Counted from the stretch's first letter, positions 10,911-20,864 are shown. The stretch: 35,381 bases of DNA from Batkoa obscura (GCA_030770535.1 JASVEC010000180.1:1-35381), one strand, 5' to 3'. Notes: generated by a model not told the origin, from the letters alone. Translations and numbers: made by a program.

Positions 10911-12059
10911 CTTTCTAAGTTCCAAATAGAAAGAGTTAAAACTACAAAAAGAAGCCAAATAAATTAAAAACGTGGGGAAATTAATACTTTATTGTTGCTG
11001 ATTTGGATGTTCAAACTACTTTAATTTTATTTCTCATCATTACTGATTTTTAATGGCTTGTTTATTTGTCAATTATAAATTGATTGTTTTACAAAATGAA
11101 CTTTAATATAATATTATAGAATTTTATCAACTTATTTTCAAAAAAATTGACCACGTTTTATATCAACAATATTGATAACTAGTTTAAAATTTTTGTAAAA
11201 TTCATATAGTATTATCAATTATCATATCATTAAACAATAAAAAATCCTCTTATTTGTTAAATTGAAGGGACACCTGTTAAAGTTTTGCCATACTATTAAT
11301 TGACATACAATTTAGAGCATTGTTATTATGCTTTAAATTCCAAATAGTTTAACATTTGTAGTAATATTTTAAATCTTATATCAGATATAAAGTTAAAATT
11401 TGAACACAGTGTTATAAGTGTCAAAACACCTAAGAAACACCTAATCTTAACTATTATGATAATAAAAATATGATAGAAAATGGAGATAAATTTAAATTTT
11501 GCTCAAATCAGATAAATTAATCGAAGTGGAATAACAACTTGAATCTGGATTATGCTTTTCTCAAATTGAAAAAATTAGTTTTACACCCTCTAATTTCATT
11601 TTAAAAAGGATGCTTACTAAATAGAGACCTACTCTAGCAAAACAACTTTGTTACTACTATTAATAGTAAAGAAACTTATAAAAATAGCAGTAGATTGTCA
11701 AAAATACAATACAAAAGATAACACTAGTTTTAAAAAGATAAAGGACTAATAACAAAACAAAAGGCACATGAAGATTGGTACAGAGATAGGCATTAATTTT
11801 TTAATAAATTCCCTATATTTACGATGCATAAAGATGCACAATGATGAAACAAAAAGAACATTTCTATATATTAAATATCTTTAAGGGAAATAAATGGTGA
11901 TTTGCATATTTGGAATCAAATTTTCACAGCTAGATTTAACTGGTATTAGTAAAATGTCGGTATAACTTTATCCGAATAACTTCCTACTTTATTTGTAATA
12001 AGACATCTAACAAATGTCTTATTTATTATTTTTTAAATTTAGGAGTACAATCTTATTTT
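10911..12059. other. Intergenic sequence
   Basis: No gene seen. A perfect 8-bp stem with a 7-nt loop (TAAGACAT/ATGTCTTA) lies at 11999-12021; its role is unknown and it may be chance. Confidence 0.45.
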
Positions 12060-12357
12060 TTGAAGACTCCTTTGAAAATCGCTGCAGTCTTTAGTATGTT
12101 TTTAATTATCTTTGGAAAAACATCTTACTTTATTGACCCTAGCTTAATTGAAAGAATACACATCTCTTTAGAACATGATAAAAATTCAGCTAGAAAGTGT
12201 AATTTTAAAATGGCAAGTTTGTCCAGTATATGTGAAAATTATTCCAAATATATTCAGTTTTCAAAGAGGTCCAAAATTTTATTTAAAACTTGAGTTTAAG
12301 GATTTAATAATAGTTGGTGATGAAGGACTAAAATTGTTTTTTATCTATATTAGTTGA
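12060..12357 (+). pseudogene. Possible N-terminal fragment of a secreted class 3 lipase
   Basis: Two overlapping frames (12060-12293 and 12175-12357) read as one degraded protein start. A hydrophobic signal-like stretch (KIAAVFSMFLIIFG) comes first. Next is DKNSARKCNFKMASLSSICE, which recalls the conserved 'YS..AYC...W.C..C' start of secreted fungal class 3 lipases. A stretch ending VGDEGLKLFFIYIS follows, where such lipases have 'vDd.lk.ivvsFRGS'. The reading frame changes once, the initiator position reads TTG rather than ATG, and the catalytic part is absent. The family call rests on a weak pattern match and could be wrong. That the piece is a remnant of a secreted protein gene is more likely than not. 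Confidence 0.35.
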
Positions 12358-12505
12358 AAAGTATATTAATCTTTTCCCCAAACTTTTAAACTACAAACTT
12401 TAAACAATGCTGATAATTAAAAATGAATCTTAAAAGCAAACATAGTAGCTGTTTTTTTAGTAAAAAATAACATTTTAGGCATTTTTATTTCTATATAAAC
12501 TTACA

Positions 12506-12590
12506 ATTTGGGCATGTCTTTTTGGGTTTCACTATTTTTTCTATTTATAGATGTCATTGAATTGAAAAAACATTAGGATTTTCTAAACTA
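12506..12590 (+). repeat. MITE copy 7, strongly decayed
   Basis: ATTTGGGCATGTCTTTTTGG then GTTTCACTATTTTTTCTATT matches the left end of the family. The right end is not recognisable. Confidence 0.4.
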
Positions 12591-12918
12591 ACCTTTTTGA
12601 TTTTGCAAAAAATAGGTCATAGGCTATAGTAGCAATTTTTTAAAATTTTTAATAAAGGATTATTTTTGGCTAAAATAGTTGATTTTATTTGCACTACAAA
12701 AAAAGAAAATATTTGTATTCGACAATAACCAATAAGAAAGGGTCGGGGCCACTTTATTGTTGATTTACAATAACTATTCAGAATATCAAAAACTAATACT
12801 GTAGTGAAAAACTATCTATGTTAATCCAATCAATAGTATTTTTTGATCGTAATTTGTTTTTTCTAATAATTATGCTTAATTTTACAAAAATTAGCTTTGT
12901 AATTGCAGTTGATTACTT
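12583..12918 (+). repeat. Dispersed repeat R1, copy A
   Basis: Aligns along most of its length, in the same orientation, with 27376-27718. Shared landmarks in the same order are AAAATAGGTCATAGG (against AAAATAGGCCATAGG), AATTTTTAATAAAG, CACTACA, ACTGTAGTGAA, GTAATTTGTTT, TTTTACAAAAATTAG and GTTGATTAC. No coding capacity is visible. In both places a MITE lies immediately to the left. Confidence 0.7.
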
Positions 12919-13030
12919 GTTACTGCACTACAAAAAACGCTCATTCTTTACTGAAAGTTAAAGAAATAGTAGGTGTTTTTTGATAGAAATAAATAAACAC
13001 TTCTAATTCAGACCACATAAAGATTCATTA

Positions 13031-13103
13031 TGGCTTTTACTGGAATTGAACTAATGGGCTTTCGTTTTCTAGGCGGATACTCCGTCAACTGAGCCAAGAA
13101 AAC
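13031..13103 (-). pseudogene. Decayed tRNA-Thr copy
   Basis: The 73-nt length and the D-arm block TTGGCTCAGTTG match the intact tRNA-Thr genes, but about 17 of 73 bases differ. The anticodon stem no longer pairs (TCCGC against ACGAA) and the acceptor stem is mismatched. Most differences are C to T or G to A, as expected for neutral decay in an AT-biased genome. Confidence 0.8.
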
Positions 13104-14232
13104 GATCACGTGCAGCATTTCTGTTAGGTTATATTTCTATCATGTTTTGTCTATTTAATTATACTTGACATATATTTTGAAAGTAGATTTTAAATCGCTA
13201 AGTTATATATAAAGTTTCATTGCTCCAAAATGACATAGTTCGGATTTAAGTTGGTTTTTCCATTCTTCTAATGTGCTATTGTTTCATACTTATGGCTTTT
13301 TCAGGGTTAAATCAGGGTTACTAGAAGTTCAATTTCAAGTGTGTACTGTCTATTTATGTATTTAAAACTATAACTTTAGGCACAAATTTTGTTAAAGCCT
13401 AAGGAACTAGCTTTTTAAAAAATACATAGACAGTTACTGAAGAAATCTTCCAAAAAACTGCACATTTTCTTAAATAGCTATATAGGTTGCATTATAAGGT
13501 AATTTCTAAAGTAATCTAACTTTGGGCTAAGTTAATTTGAAAGCCATTGATTACAATAGAACACATTTGTTATCTAAAAGTTAATTTTTGTGTACAATTT
13601 AAACCATAACGATTTTGTACCCTTAGTTGAATGGATCTGCCCAAAAGGCTAGGCTACTTTAGAAATTACTTATAATCTGTTATGAATTTTCAAGCAGGTT
13701 GTTTTATTGATTCTAAATTTTATATGAATTAAAATTGTGCCGAGATGGAGATTACTTTATTTATCAATTTAATGTTTTGAATTTTAAGTTCAAAATGGGT
13801 AGTAATTATCTTGTCTTTGGAGAAAATGTTATCTTACAATAACTTTAGTAGTTAAATTATATTTATTAAAATATAAATAAATGAAAAGAATTCAGATTTT
13901 TTATAGGATCAGTACTTACTAGCAAGGATAGCTTATTTTAAGGATTTGGTACTTTAAAAGGTTAAATTGAATTTATTCCGTATTTGCGTAAGGTTAATTA
14001 TATATAGATGGACCACTTATTTCAATTACAGATATAATATGTACAACAATATAATACAATAAAATGAATAAAATAAAATAATGAGGTTTATAAAGATAAT
14101 TAAGTAATACGAATTTAGCATTTCAACAAGTTTAACTTTAATTTTTCCCAATTTTGTTAAAATTGAATTCTAGATTTTAGAGTATTCAGTTTTATTAATT
14201 TTCAATGGAACTTGAATGTGGCATGAATAATA

Positions 14233-14241
14233 TATAAATAG
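14233..14241 (+). promoter_or_regulatory. TATA element of WOPR gene 4
   Basis: TATAAATAG ending 34 nt upstream of the ATG at 14275. Confidence 0.55.
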
Positions 14242-14274
14242 AGAAAAACGAATCTTTCTTTTTTGTAAAAATTA

Positions 14275-14928
14275 ATGGAATTTATAGGCTATATACCAAC
14301 CATTGAAGAAGCGATCTTGCTTGCATCAGCAAGTATAAAGGGAATGATATCAACTGAAAAAGAAAGAATAAGGACGAAAATACATCATGGAAAAACAGTT
14401 ATTTACTCAGTAACAAACAGTAAAATAAGGAGATGGACAGATGACAAGAGATGGAGTACATCCAATTTTAAACAAGGTTTTTTTATTTATTATGAGAAAA
14501 AAGAAAAAGGAGAGCTTAATTATATATTAAATGATGTGTTATGTAAAAAGAGCATTAAATTGTATTATAAAAATCAAACTATTTGTATCATAAACTATTT
14601 CTATTTGAATAGAACTGATTGCTTGACTGTACCTTCGGAACTAAACTTAAACCCAAGCGTCTATGGAATTATCAATGACTTTGGCTATATTAAAGACTAT
14701 CGTACTAAATCAAAACATTATGGTAAAGTTGTCACTTTGAATGGCAATAATTTTGGCACTATTAATGTATTAAATGATGACAATGATATCAATGGTAGTG
14801 TCAAACATGATAATGGTGATATGTATAATACAGTTAGTTTTACTCCATCCCCAAAATCATGCCCAAACCCATTAACTGCAATTAATAGCATACTTAATCC
14901 ACCCTTAAAGAACATGACCGACTGTTAA
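14275..14928 (+). CDS. WOPR (Gti1/Pac2) family transcription factor, gene 4
   Basis: An intact 217-residue frame starting MEFIGYIPTIEEAILLASAS. The first WOPR half ends KIRRWTDDKRWSTSNFKQGF near residues 52-71. The second half (about 85-125) has TICIINYFYLNRTDCLTVPS. The C-terminal third is Asn/Asp-rich and probably disordered. The expected role is sequence-specific DNA binding in the nucleus, controlling developmental or host-related genes as for Wor1/Ryp1; the actual targets are unknown. It is the head-to-head partner of the broken copy at 10207-10859. Bases 14432-14738 are identical to that copy apart from one base. Bases 14260-14337, spanning the start codon, are also nearly identical (two differences), while the codons between the two blocks are clearly diverged. 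It is the only intact plus-strand WOPR gene here. Confidence 0.9.
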   Translation: MEFIGYIPTIEEAILLASASIKGMISTEKERIRTKIHHGKTVIYSVTNSKIRRWTDDKRWSTSNFKQGFFIYYEKKEKGELNYILNDVLCKKSIKLYYKNQTICIINYFYLNRTDCLTVPSELNLNPSVYGIINDFGYIKDYRTKSKHYGKVVTLNGNNFGTINVLNDDNDINGSVKHDNGDMYNTVSFTPSPKSCPNPLTAINSILNPPLKNMTDC

Positions 14929-16430
14929 ATTAATTATTTTTTATTTACTTACAATAAACTAAACATTTTGTTAAAAAAGCAGGACTATTAATATTATTCA
15001 TAAGTTACAATGGTATAAATAATTGCTAATATAAAGTAGGCAAGGCCCTAAAATTTAAAAGTGGCTACATAAAAACAAATTCCGTATTCCACAGAAATTA
15101 AACGTGGTTTTTGATCAAAATATGGTATTTTCCACTGTTAAACGATTTGTCATTATATGGTATGAAATTTCCTTTAATGAAACTGAAACCACAAGGATAG
15201 GTTGAATTTATATATGCACCCCTGTTATCTTTAATGTATGAAAAGCAAAGGGGCTATTTTTTAAAGATGACAATAGTATTCACTATCTAATGATCACAGT
15301 TATATAGTAATAATTGAACTATATGTAGATAAGTTGTCCTTCTACAGGTATGTTTGCTTCCCATAACCCTTCAATAAATACACATAGCTGCTTTAAATAA
15401 GAGGCAATTGGAGCTTGTTCAACTGACGTTTCACTAAGATAGGTCAACTTGTCTAAAAATGGTGTATTATAAACTAAAAAGTAAAGACATTTGTTTCAGT
15501 TTAAAAACAGCGATAATAAACTAATTCCATTATGCATAGGTTTATTAAAATATGTGGTGGGTTTGTTGTGGGAGCATAGTAAGCTTTAATAATATGGTTT
15601 AATTGGAAAAAAAACAAAAAAATTAATAAACAATTTAAGGATTTTAAATATAGTTTTTTGCATTGATTTGTTGAATAGTTTACTGTTAGTGTTATAATGA
15701 TATTGGATATCATGATTTATTAATGTTGTTTTCTAAGTAAATTTAAGTTGATGAATGGTATATTTACAAGATACTTTAACAAATAAAACATAGATTATCT
15801 AAAAAGAGAAACTTAATACAAATTGACACTAAATAACTTGATGTAAAATTGAACCAATTTTTTAAGTTATAAGTTATTATTATAAACTATTTAAACACCC
15901 TTTTTAAGCCTCATTACTTGCACTTAACATTCGAGCTTCAAGGTTTAAAAGATAGAGAGTCCTTCAATTTTTGTTGTGAAATACCAGTCTAGATTTAAGA
16001 GTTTCTATAACGTAAGTTATCTATATATTGTTATTTTTTGGCATAGATGAGGAGAATGACTTTCAAATTAATACTCTGAAGTAGAAGAGTTAGTGTTTAT
16101 ATCAGTTGATTCGAAGAAGAATCAGCTCAAATAAATATATCGATAAAGTTGTAAGCTACTATACGAGTTTTTAAATTTTCACGTTCTTATCCTCTAGGTC
16201 AACGCTGTATTTCAGTAAAGCATTCAAGTAAGAGTAGTTAGTCATCTTACCTCTAGCAAATCATCCCAAACAAACGCATATGGTGATTCAAGATATATAA
16301 ATTTCAATTAATTAACCAGAGTTTTATAAAAAATATTCTATTATTCTAATCAATACATTTTTATTAAATAGAAAGATTGAACATAGCAAAAACTGATGAA
16401 GGATAATATCTTAGTGACCTTTAATGGAAG
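14929..16430. other. Intergenic sequence with one possible coding relic
   Basis: Apart from the 58-codon minus-strand frame at 15319-15495, nothing is recognised. The minus-strand frame at 15501-15713 has no family features. Confidence 0.5.
15319..15495 (-). pseudogene. Unidentified short coding remnant
   Basis: A 58-codon frame without ATG, containing TPFLDKLTYLSETSVEQAP and SYLKQLCVFIEGLWEANIP. The composition (Glu, Trp, Pro, Ala, few Asn/Lys runs) is unlike frames arising by chance in this AT-rich sequence, so it may be an exon or remnant of a lost gene. I do not recognise the family. Confidence 0.3.
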
Positions 16431-17410
16431 TTAGATTATTTTCTTTGTGTTACTGATTTTGGAGAATAGTAAATTAATTAGCTTTCCATAAACCTTATCA
16501 TGAAGTGGTAATATAAGCATAGGGTTGGCTAGAATAAAAGAGCAGAGAGGTACAAAAATAGTAATTGAAAAATAATACCTCAACCTAAAATCTCAATCAA
16601 TGGGTATCATTATGGGATAGTAGTTCATTGTAAAAATAGCAGGGGAACCGCAACTGATACAATATAGGATAAATATAGTCGCTTTTATTAGTAATATTCC
16701 TGTGGGGACTTTAATTCTTTCATAATTAGCTTTTTTATCAAAGTGAATAGTACTAAGTAGGCTACTGCTACTATCAGGATTATTTTCACTATTATATGTA
16801 TTATTTAGAGTAACTATGGGGTTACTCTTTAAAATTCTGCAATTCCTTAGTACTAACATAATTTTGAAATAATATACACAAATTATTATTGTGTTGAGCA
16901 TGAAGCTAAGCATCGTAAAAAAGTGATACACTTTGCCAATAAATCCACAGTTAGGTAAGAGTGTACATATTGCCCTAGATTCAGTCATGGTGAATTCATT
17001 GTAGTAAGGAGTAGGTAGCGCAATGTAAACAATATCATCATAATAACAATTCCAATGGCACACAATACCCACTTATGTATACAGTGTTGGTTGATAGTAA
17101 AACAGCGCTCTAGAGAAAGCAGTGTAATACCAGAACTACTACATACTGATACCAAAGTATGAAATATTTGAAGGACTTGACATAAATATGTATCAAGAAT
17201 AATGTTACAACTTTTTGACAAGGATAGAATTCCTTGAACTCATCATATAGAAGTAACTATATTAAGTAAAATCGTCAATATCATAGAGTTTAAGCCTGAT
17301 GATAATGATCTATCCATCCTAAGTAAAAGCATTAATACACCCACTAGGATATCAATTAACAATACAATCACTACCAAAGGATTACCAACAATTTCTACTA
17401 CTTGAACCAT
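16431..17410 (-). pseudogene. Class A GPCR gene, broken
   Basis: Reading leftward from the ATG at 17410, pieces in different frames follow the order of the intact GPCR at 21806-22804. TM1/TM2 comes first (VQVVEIVGNPLVVIVLL). TM3 follows with SGITLLSLERCFTI, where the usual ERY triplet reads ERC, then TM4. Next come TM5 (VYHFFTMLSFMLNTIIICVYY), a polar loop, TM6 (FILYCISCGSPAIFTMNYY) and TM7 with CSFILANPMLILPLHDKVYG. There are stop codons after TM2 and before TM7 and at least one frame change in TM4. No single frame covers more than about 160 codons. Such receptors sit in the plasma membrane and signal through G proteins; this copy cannot encode a whole one. It is inverted relative to the intact paralogue about 4.4 kb away. 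Confidence 0.8.
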
Positions 17411-18189
17411 TTTTTAATAAAAGCGATAAGCTTAATTAATTTGCTATTTACAATTTGCTTTATTAAAATATAAACAGAATTTTAATTAATATTCTTCTCT
17501 TCATACAAAATAGAAATCAAATTAATTTAATGATTTTTGGATATTTAGCACTTAACCAAAAATTTAATTGTGAACATTTTGCATTAGTACTTATTTAAAA
17601 ATATTTACGTTTTTACTTAATTTTAATATCAACTATATTTCATTGCTTTTATGTTTTCAAATAAGCTTTATTTAACACATTTTAAAAAATGCTTGGTATA
17701 TTATAAAATTTAACACAGCTTTTTTTATTTTTTTAATAAAAAGTTTAATTTAGTTTCTAAATTTTTTTTAGTTAATATTTGGGAATGTTTTTTTTGATTT
17801 CGTTATTTTTCCATTCAAATAATGCTTAAAAAATAGAAAAATAATGAAATCAAAAAAACATCCCCATTTAAAAACAAATTTAAAAAGCTAAAAATTTAAA
17901 TAGTTAGCAATATTTTACTTGAGTTAAATAAAGCAGTTTCTTATTATTGCTTTAATATTCCAATATTTTAATTCAAATATCTATTGCACTTATTCAACTA
18001 AGCTAATAATAAATAATTGTATATTATATTTATGAATTATAGTTTGTTTTATATATATAATTCAAAGCATATAGCCATCAGCTTCATTTAAAATTATAAT
18101 GCTGTACAAACAGCTATTTTTATTTAAAGTACAATGTTTTATTATAATTATATTTTAAACTTTATTTACATTCTGAGATTTTTATTATT
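17411..18189. other. Intergenic sequence
   Basis: Very AT-rich. Holds one symmetric MITE variant (17776-17870); no gene seen. Confidence 0.5.
17776..17870. repeat. MITE copy 8, symmetric fold-back variant
   Basis: Both ends are of the family's left-end type. The left end reads TTTGGGAATGTTTTTTTTGA then TTTCGTTATTTTTCCATT. The right end is its inverse, AATAGAAAAATAATGAAATC then an A-run and CATCCCC. The core AAATAATGCTTAAAA is at the centre, so the whole unit is close to one palindrome. Confidence 0.75.
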
Positions 18190-18212
18190 TGGGGCTGTCC
18201 TAATTGGTTTCA
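18190..18212 (+). repeat. Left terminal inverted repeat of the transposon
   Basis: TGGGGCTGTCC then TAATTGGTTTCA; pairs with 20607-20629 at 19 of 23 positions. Confidence 0.75.
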
Positions 18213-18425
18213 GAATCTACTTAGAAATTAATCCAAATTTAAAATTCCAAGTTTGTGTTCAATATAACGGTTAAATCTAAAAAGCCTAAAATTAAATGTC
18301 TCTATTTAAAACTTATTTTAATTGTTTCCTTTTCTTGAATAGCTAATTTTCCTAACTATATATTTTATGTTAGTTCTGTTAGATATTTAACAGATATATA
18401 ATATATAACTATATGATTATATAAT

Positions 18426-18435
18426 TATATAAATA
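18426..18435 (+). promoter_or_regulatory. TATA element of the transposase gene
   Basis: TATATAAATA ending 40 nt upstream of the ATG at 18475, the same spacing as in the host genes. Confidence 0.5.
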
Positions 18436-18474
18436 CAGTTATTTGACTTTATTTTTTGTTGAAATAAAAATAAA

Positions 18475-20177
18475 ATGCAAACTTTCATAACTAAACTTCG
18501 AAATGGAATTTTTGAAAACTTCAATACAATAGGGAGGAGTACACAATATAAACATTGTAATTCATTTACATCAATTTTAAGAGCTACTTATAACAACCCA
18601 AGGTTTATGGAATTTTATAATAAAACAAAACAAAGAAAAGATATATTATCAAAGTTTACTATCGATAATAATAAACTTAATCAAGTAATGTATAAAATTA
18701 GTGCTTTAAGGGAAACAGGAAACAAAAACCAGCAAGTAGCGTTATTATCAACTATAGCTTCAGTATATTCTTTTGATGAATGTAAGAGTTTTGGGTTTAA
18801 TATAAATAGAAATCAATATGATTATTCAAAAACAAGTAATAATAATAAAATATCAACATTACAACCTATTATTAAAAATACAAAAAAATTAAAGATGACC
18901 AAATTGAAACTATCATACAATATTTACTAAATGATTCAACTATTTCATCAAGATTTAATAAAAAAAATAACGATAGTAAATATTCATCAGATAATATATA
19001 TATATTAAATAAAAGTAGAAGAATGATATATAGTAAATATTTGAATGATCTAAGAGATAAAGCAGTAGCTAGGTCAACGTTCTTTAAATATATACCAACT
19101 AATTTCAAAAATCCAGCAAGAAAAACGGATCTATGTAATATATGTACCCAGTATACAGTTAGAAAAAAGTTATTTGAAAATAAAATAAATACAGCAAAAA
19201 ACAAAGCAGAGATACAAGAAATTTTCAACGAAGAAGAAAAATTATACAAATTACATAAATTCTGTGTTGATACTCAAAAAAACACATTTAATGAAACTAT
19301 CAAAAAATTAAATAACAAAAGTTGTATAATAGTTTTAGATTTTAAACAAAATATGGAAATAGGGACAAGACCAGATTCAATAAATCTAGATCATTATAAT
19401 AAACAAGCTATATCAGTATTAGGTTTTGGTGTATTATATTTAAAAGATGATAAAACAATAGGCAAAGTTTACTTTGATTACTTATCTGAAATATTGAATC
19501 ATGATTCAGCATATGCAGGAGATTGTTTAATCGATTTAATCTCTACAGAGCTTCTATTTAAAAAGTTTACAAAAATTAATATATGGGCAGATACAGGAAA
19601 TCATTTTAGATCCCAAGAGTTTCTACACTATATGTTTAAAGAAATTCATAAAATAAATAGTAGTTTGAATGTCAATCTTAATTTTTTTGCTGAGCATCAT
19701 GGAAAAAGTATAGTTGATGGACATTTTGGAAACCTTTCAAAATGGAAAAGTAGTTTTGAAGCGTTAGGTAAAATAGAAGATATCGATCAATTAATTTCAA
19801 GATTTGAGGCTTTTATTTGCGAGCATAATAAAATTAATAACTCGACTGTTAATAATGGGAAAACAGATATAATTTTTAAAAAGTATAAAAGAAACAAAAA
19901 TACAAAAAGAATAATAGAGATGCAAGGCATTAAGAAGTATTTACACTTTATTAAACATAACAATAAACTACATTGTTATCCAGTATCTGATACATCAAAA
20001 AAAAGCGATATAGTCCCAATTAAAGTTATAGAGTCTATAGAAAACAGAAAAATTAAAAGATCGATCCCAGCTTACCTTACGAAGATAACAGAGAATTTAA
20101 AAATTTCGATATTTACTAAGCAAGTAAGTAGTTTGTTGAATGATAGAAATAGATTGTTAAATGTCAAGATTACTTAA
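18475..20177 (+). CDS. Transposase, DDE-like, in two frames (possible -1 frameshift)
   Basis: The first frame (18475-18930, 151 codons) starts at ATG and contains QQVALLSTIASVYSFDECKS, a region that precedes the catalytic core in related transposases. The second frame is open from about 18888 to 20177 with no stop. Its blocks in order are DDQIETIIQYLLND, then NICTQY, a possible half of a zinc knuckle. Then come IIVLDFKQNMEIG (first acidic residue), INIWADTGNHFRSQEF (second), and FFAEHHGKSIVDGHFGNLSK (third acidic residue with conserved His). The last recognisable part is LHCYPVSD near the C-terminus. It should cut and join the element's ends. The frames meet at A7 (18882-18888), phased A_AAA_AAA in the first frame; a one-base backward slip there continues directly into DDQIE. 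This could be programmed frameshifting or a one-base indel in a dying copy. The catalytic residues appear intact. Confidence 0.75.
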
Positions 20178-20606
20178 GTTATTAATAGCTAAGTTAATAA
20201 ATAGTCAAAGAACAAGTAACTGTAATAATATGTAAAAACTATTATTACTTGTACTATATAGGGATGGTTAATTATAGTTTTGGGGCTGACCACTCCCTCC
20301 CATGCAGCTATTTATTAACTTGGCAATATATTAATAATGTAATTATAACATTAAAATAGTTTATTTATTTGATAATAAATCTACAATGTTGGTTATAAAG
20401 CAGTTGATAGTAAATATTTCTCAATTAAGCTTTATAAGAACATGTATTTAAGATCTAGTAGAAATTCAACTAACTTACAGTATGAGCTATAATAGAATGA
20501 TTTAGAACTGTGTTTGGGTACTTTTGTTTTAATAAAAGATGTGATTTTATAGAATTTTAAGCGAAGTTTTTAAAATACAAAATTTTTCAAAAATTGGATA
20601 AAATAA

Positions 20607-20629
20607 TGAAACTAATTCAGACAACCCCA
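20607..20629 (-). repeat. Right terminal inverted repeat of the transposon
   Basis: TGAAACTAATT then CAGACAACCCCA, the inverse of the left end with four differences. Confidence 0.75.
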
Positions 20630-20656
20630 TTTTATTTTTTAAAAGTTTTTTTAAAA

Positions 20657-20767
20657 CTATATGGGGGTGTTTTTTTTGGCTTCATCACTTTTTCTATCTT
20701 TTAAGTGTTATTTAAATGGAAAAACTATCACTGAAATTCTTAAACATAAAAATACATCCCCATATAT
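20657..20767 (+). repeat. MITE copy 9
   Basis: A complete copy. The left end is TATATGGGGGTGTTTTTTTT then GGCTTCATCAC, and the right end is AAATACATCCCCATATATA. TATA lies at both flanks. Confidence 0.85.
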
Positions 20768-20864
20768 AAGAGTGTTTTTTTGGTTTCATTGCTTTTTGCA
20801 TTTTTTAAGCGTTATTTAAATGGAAAAACTATCACTGAAACCAAAAAAAACACCATTATATATT
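20768..20864 (+). repeat. MITE copy 10, chimeric right end
   Basis: It abuts copy 9. The interior, AAATGGAAAAACTATCACTG, is identical to copy 9, but the right end switches to the left-end type (AAACCAAAAAAAACACCA). The ends are therefore inverted copies of each other. Confidence 0.75.

Larger units (their letters stand above)
12358..14274. other. Intergenic sequence with repeats and a tRNA relic
   Basis: Contains a decayed MITE (12506-12590), a dispersed repeat shared with 27.4-27.7 kb (12583-12918) and a tRNA-Thr relic (13031-13103). No coding frame recognised. Confidence 0.55.
18190..20629 (+). mobile_element. DNA transposon with terminal inverted repeats and DDE-like transposase
   Basis: A 2,440-bp unit bounded by 23-bp inverted repeats matching at 19 positions. 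The left repeat is TGGGGCTGTCC then TAATTGGTTTCA (18190-18212). The right repeat (20607-20629) reads, inverted, TGGGGTTGTCT then GAATTAGTTTCA. The flanks are TT/TT, so any target duplication is short or unclear. The transposase gene inside occupies two overlapping-phase frames. The ends resemble those of the MITE family in this window. I cannot name the superfamily with certainty. The protein recalls a transposase type found in many copies in early-diverging fungi and invertebrates. Confidence 0.75.

Noticed and set aside
11999-12021. Perfect 8-bp hairpin as a terminator or regulatory RNA
   Set aside because: There is no gene of fitting orientation next to it, and such stems are common by chance in this sequence.
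8643-12403. Matches to the Wor1 target motif TTAAAGTTT (8643-8651, 9742-9750, 12395-12403)
   Set aside because: About three matches are expected by chance in 35 kb this AT-rich, and none lies at a fitting distance upstream of a WOPR gene.
14718-14915. Minus-strand frame of 65 codons
   Set aside because: Shadow of the WOPR 4 tail.
18872-19249. Minus-strand frame of 125 codons with hydrophobic stretches
   Set aside because: It lies opposite the transposase gene; the hydrophobicity results from complementing Lys/Asn-rich codons.
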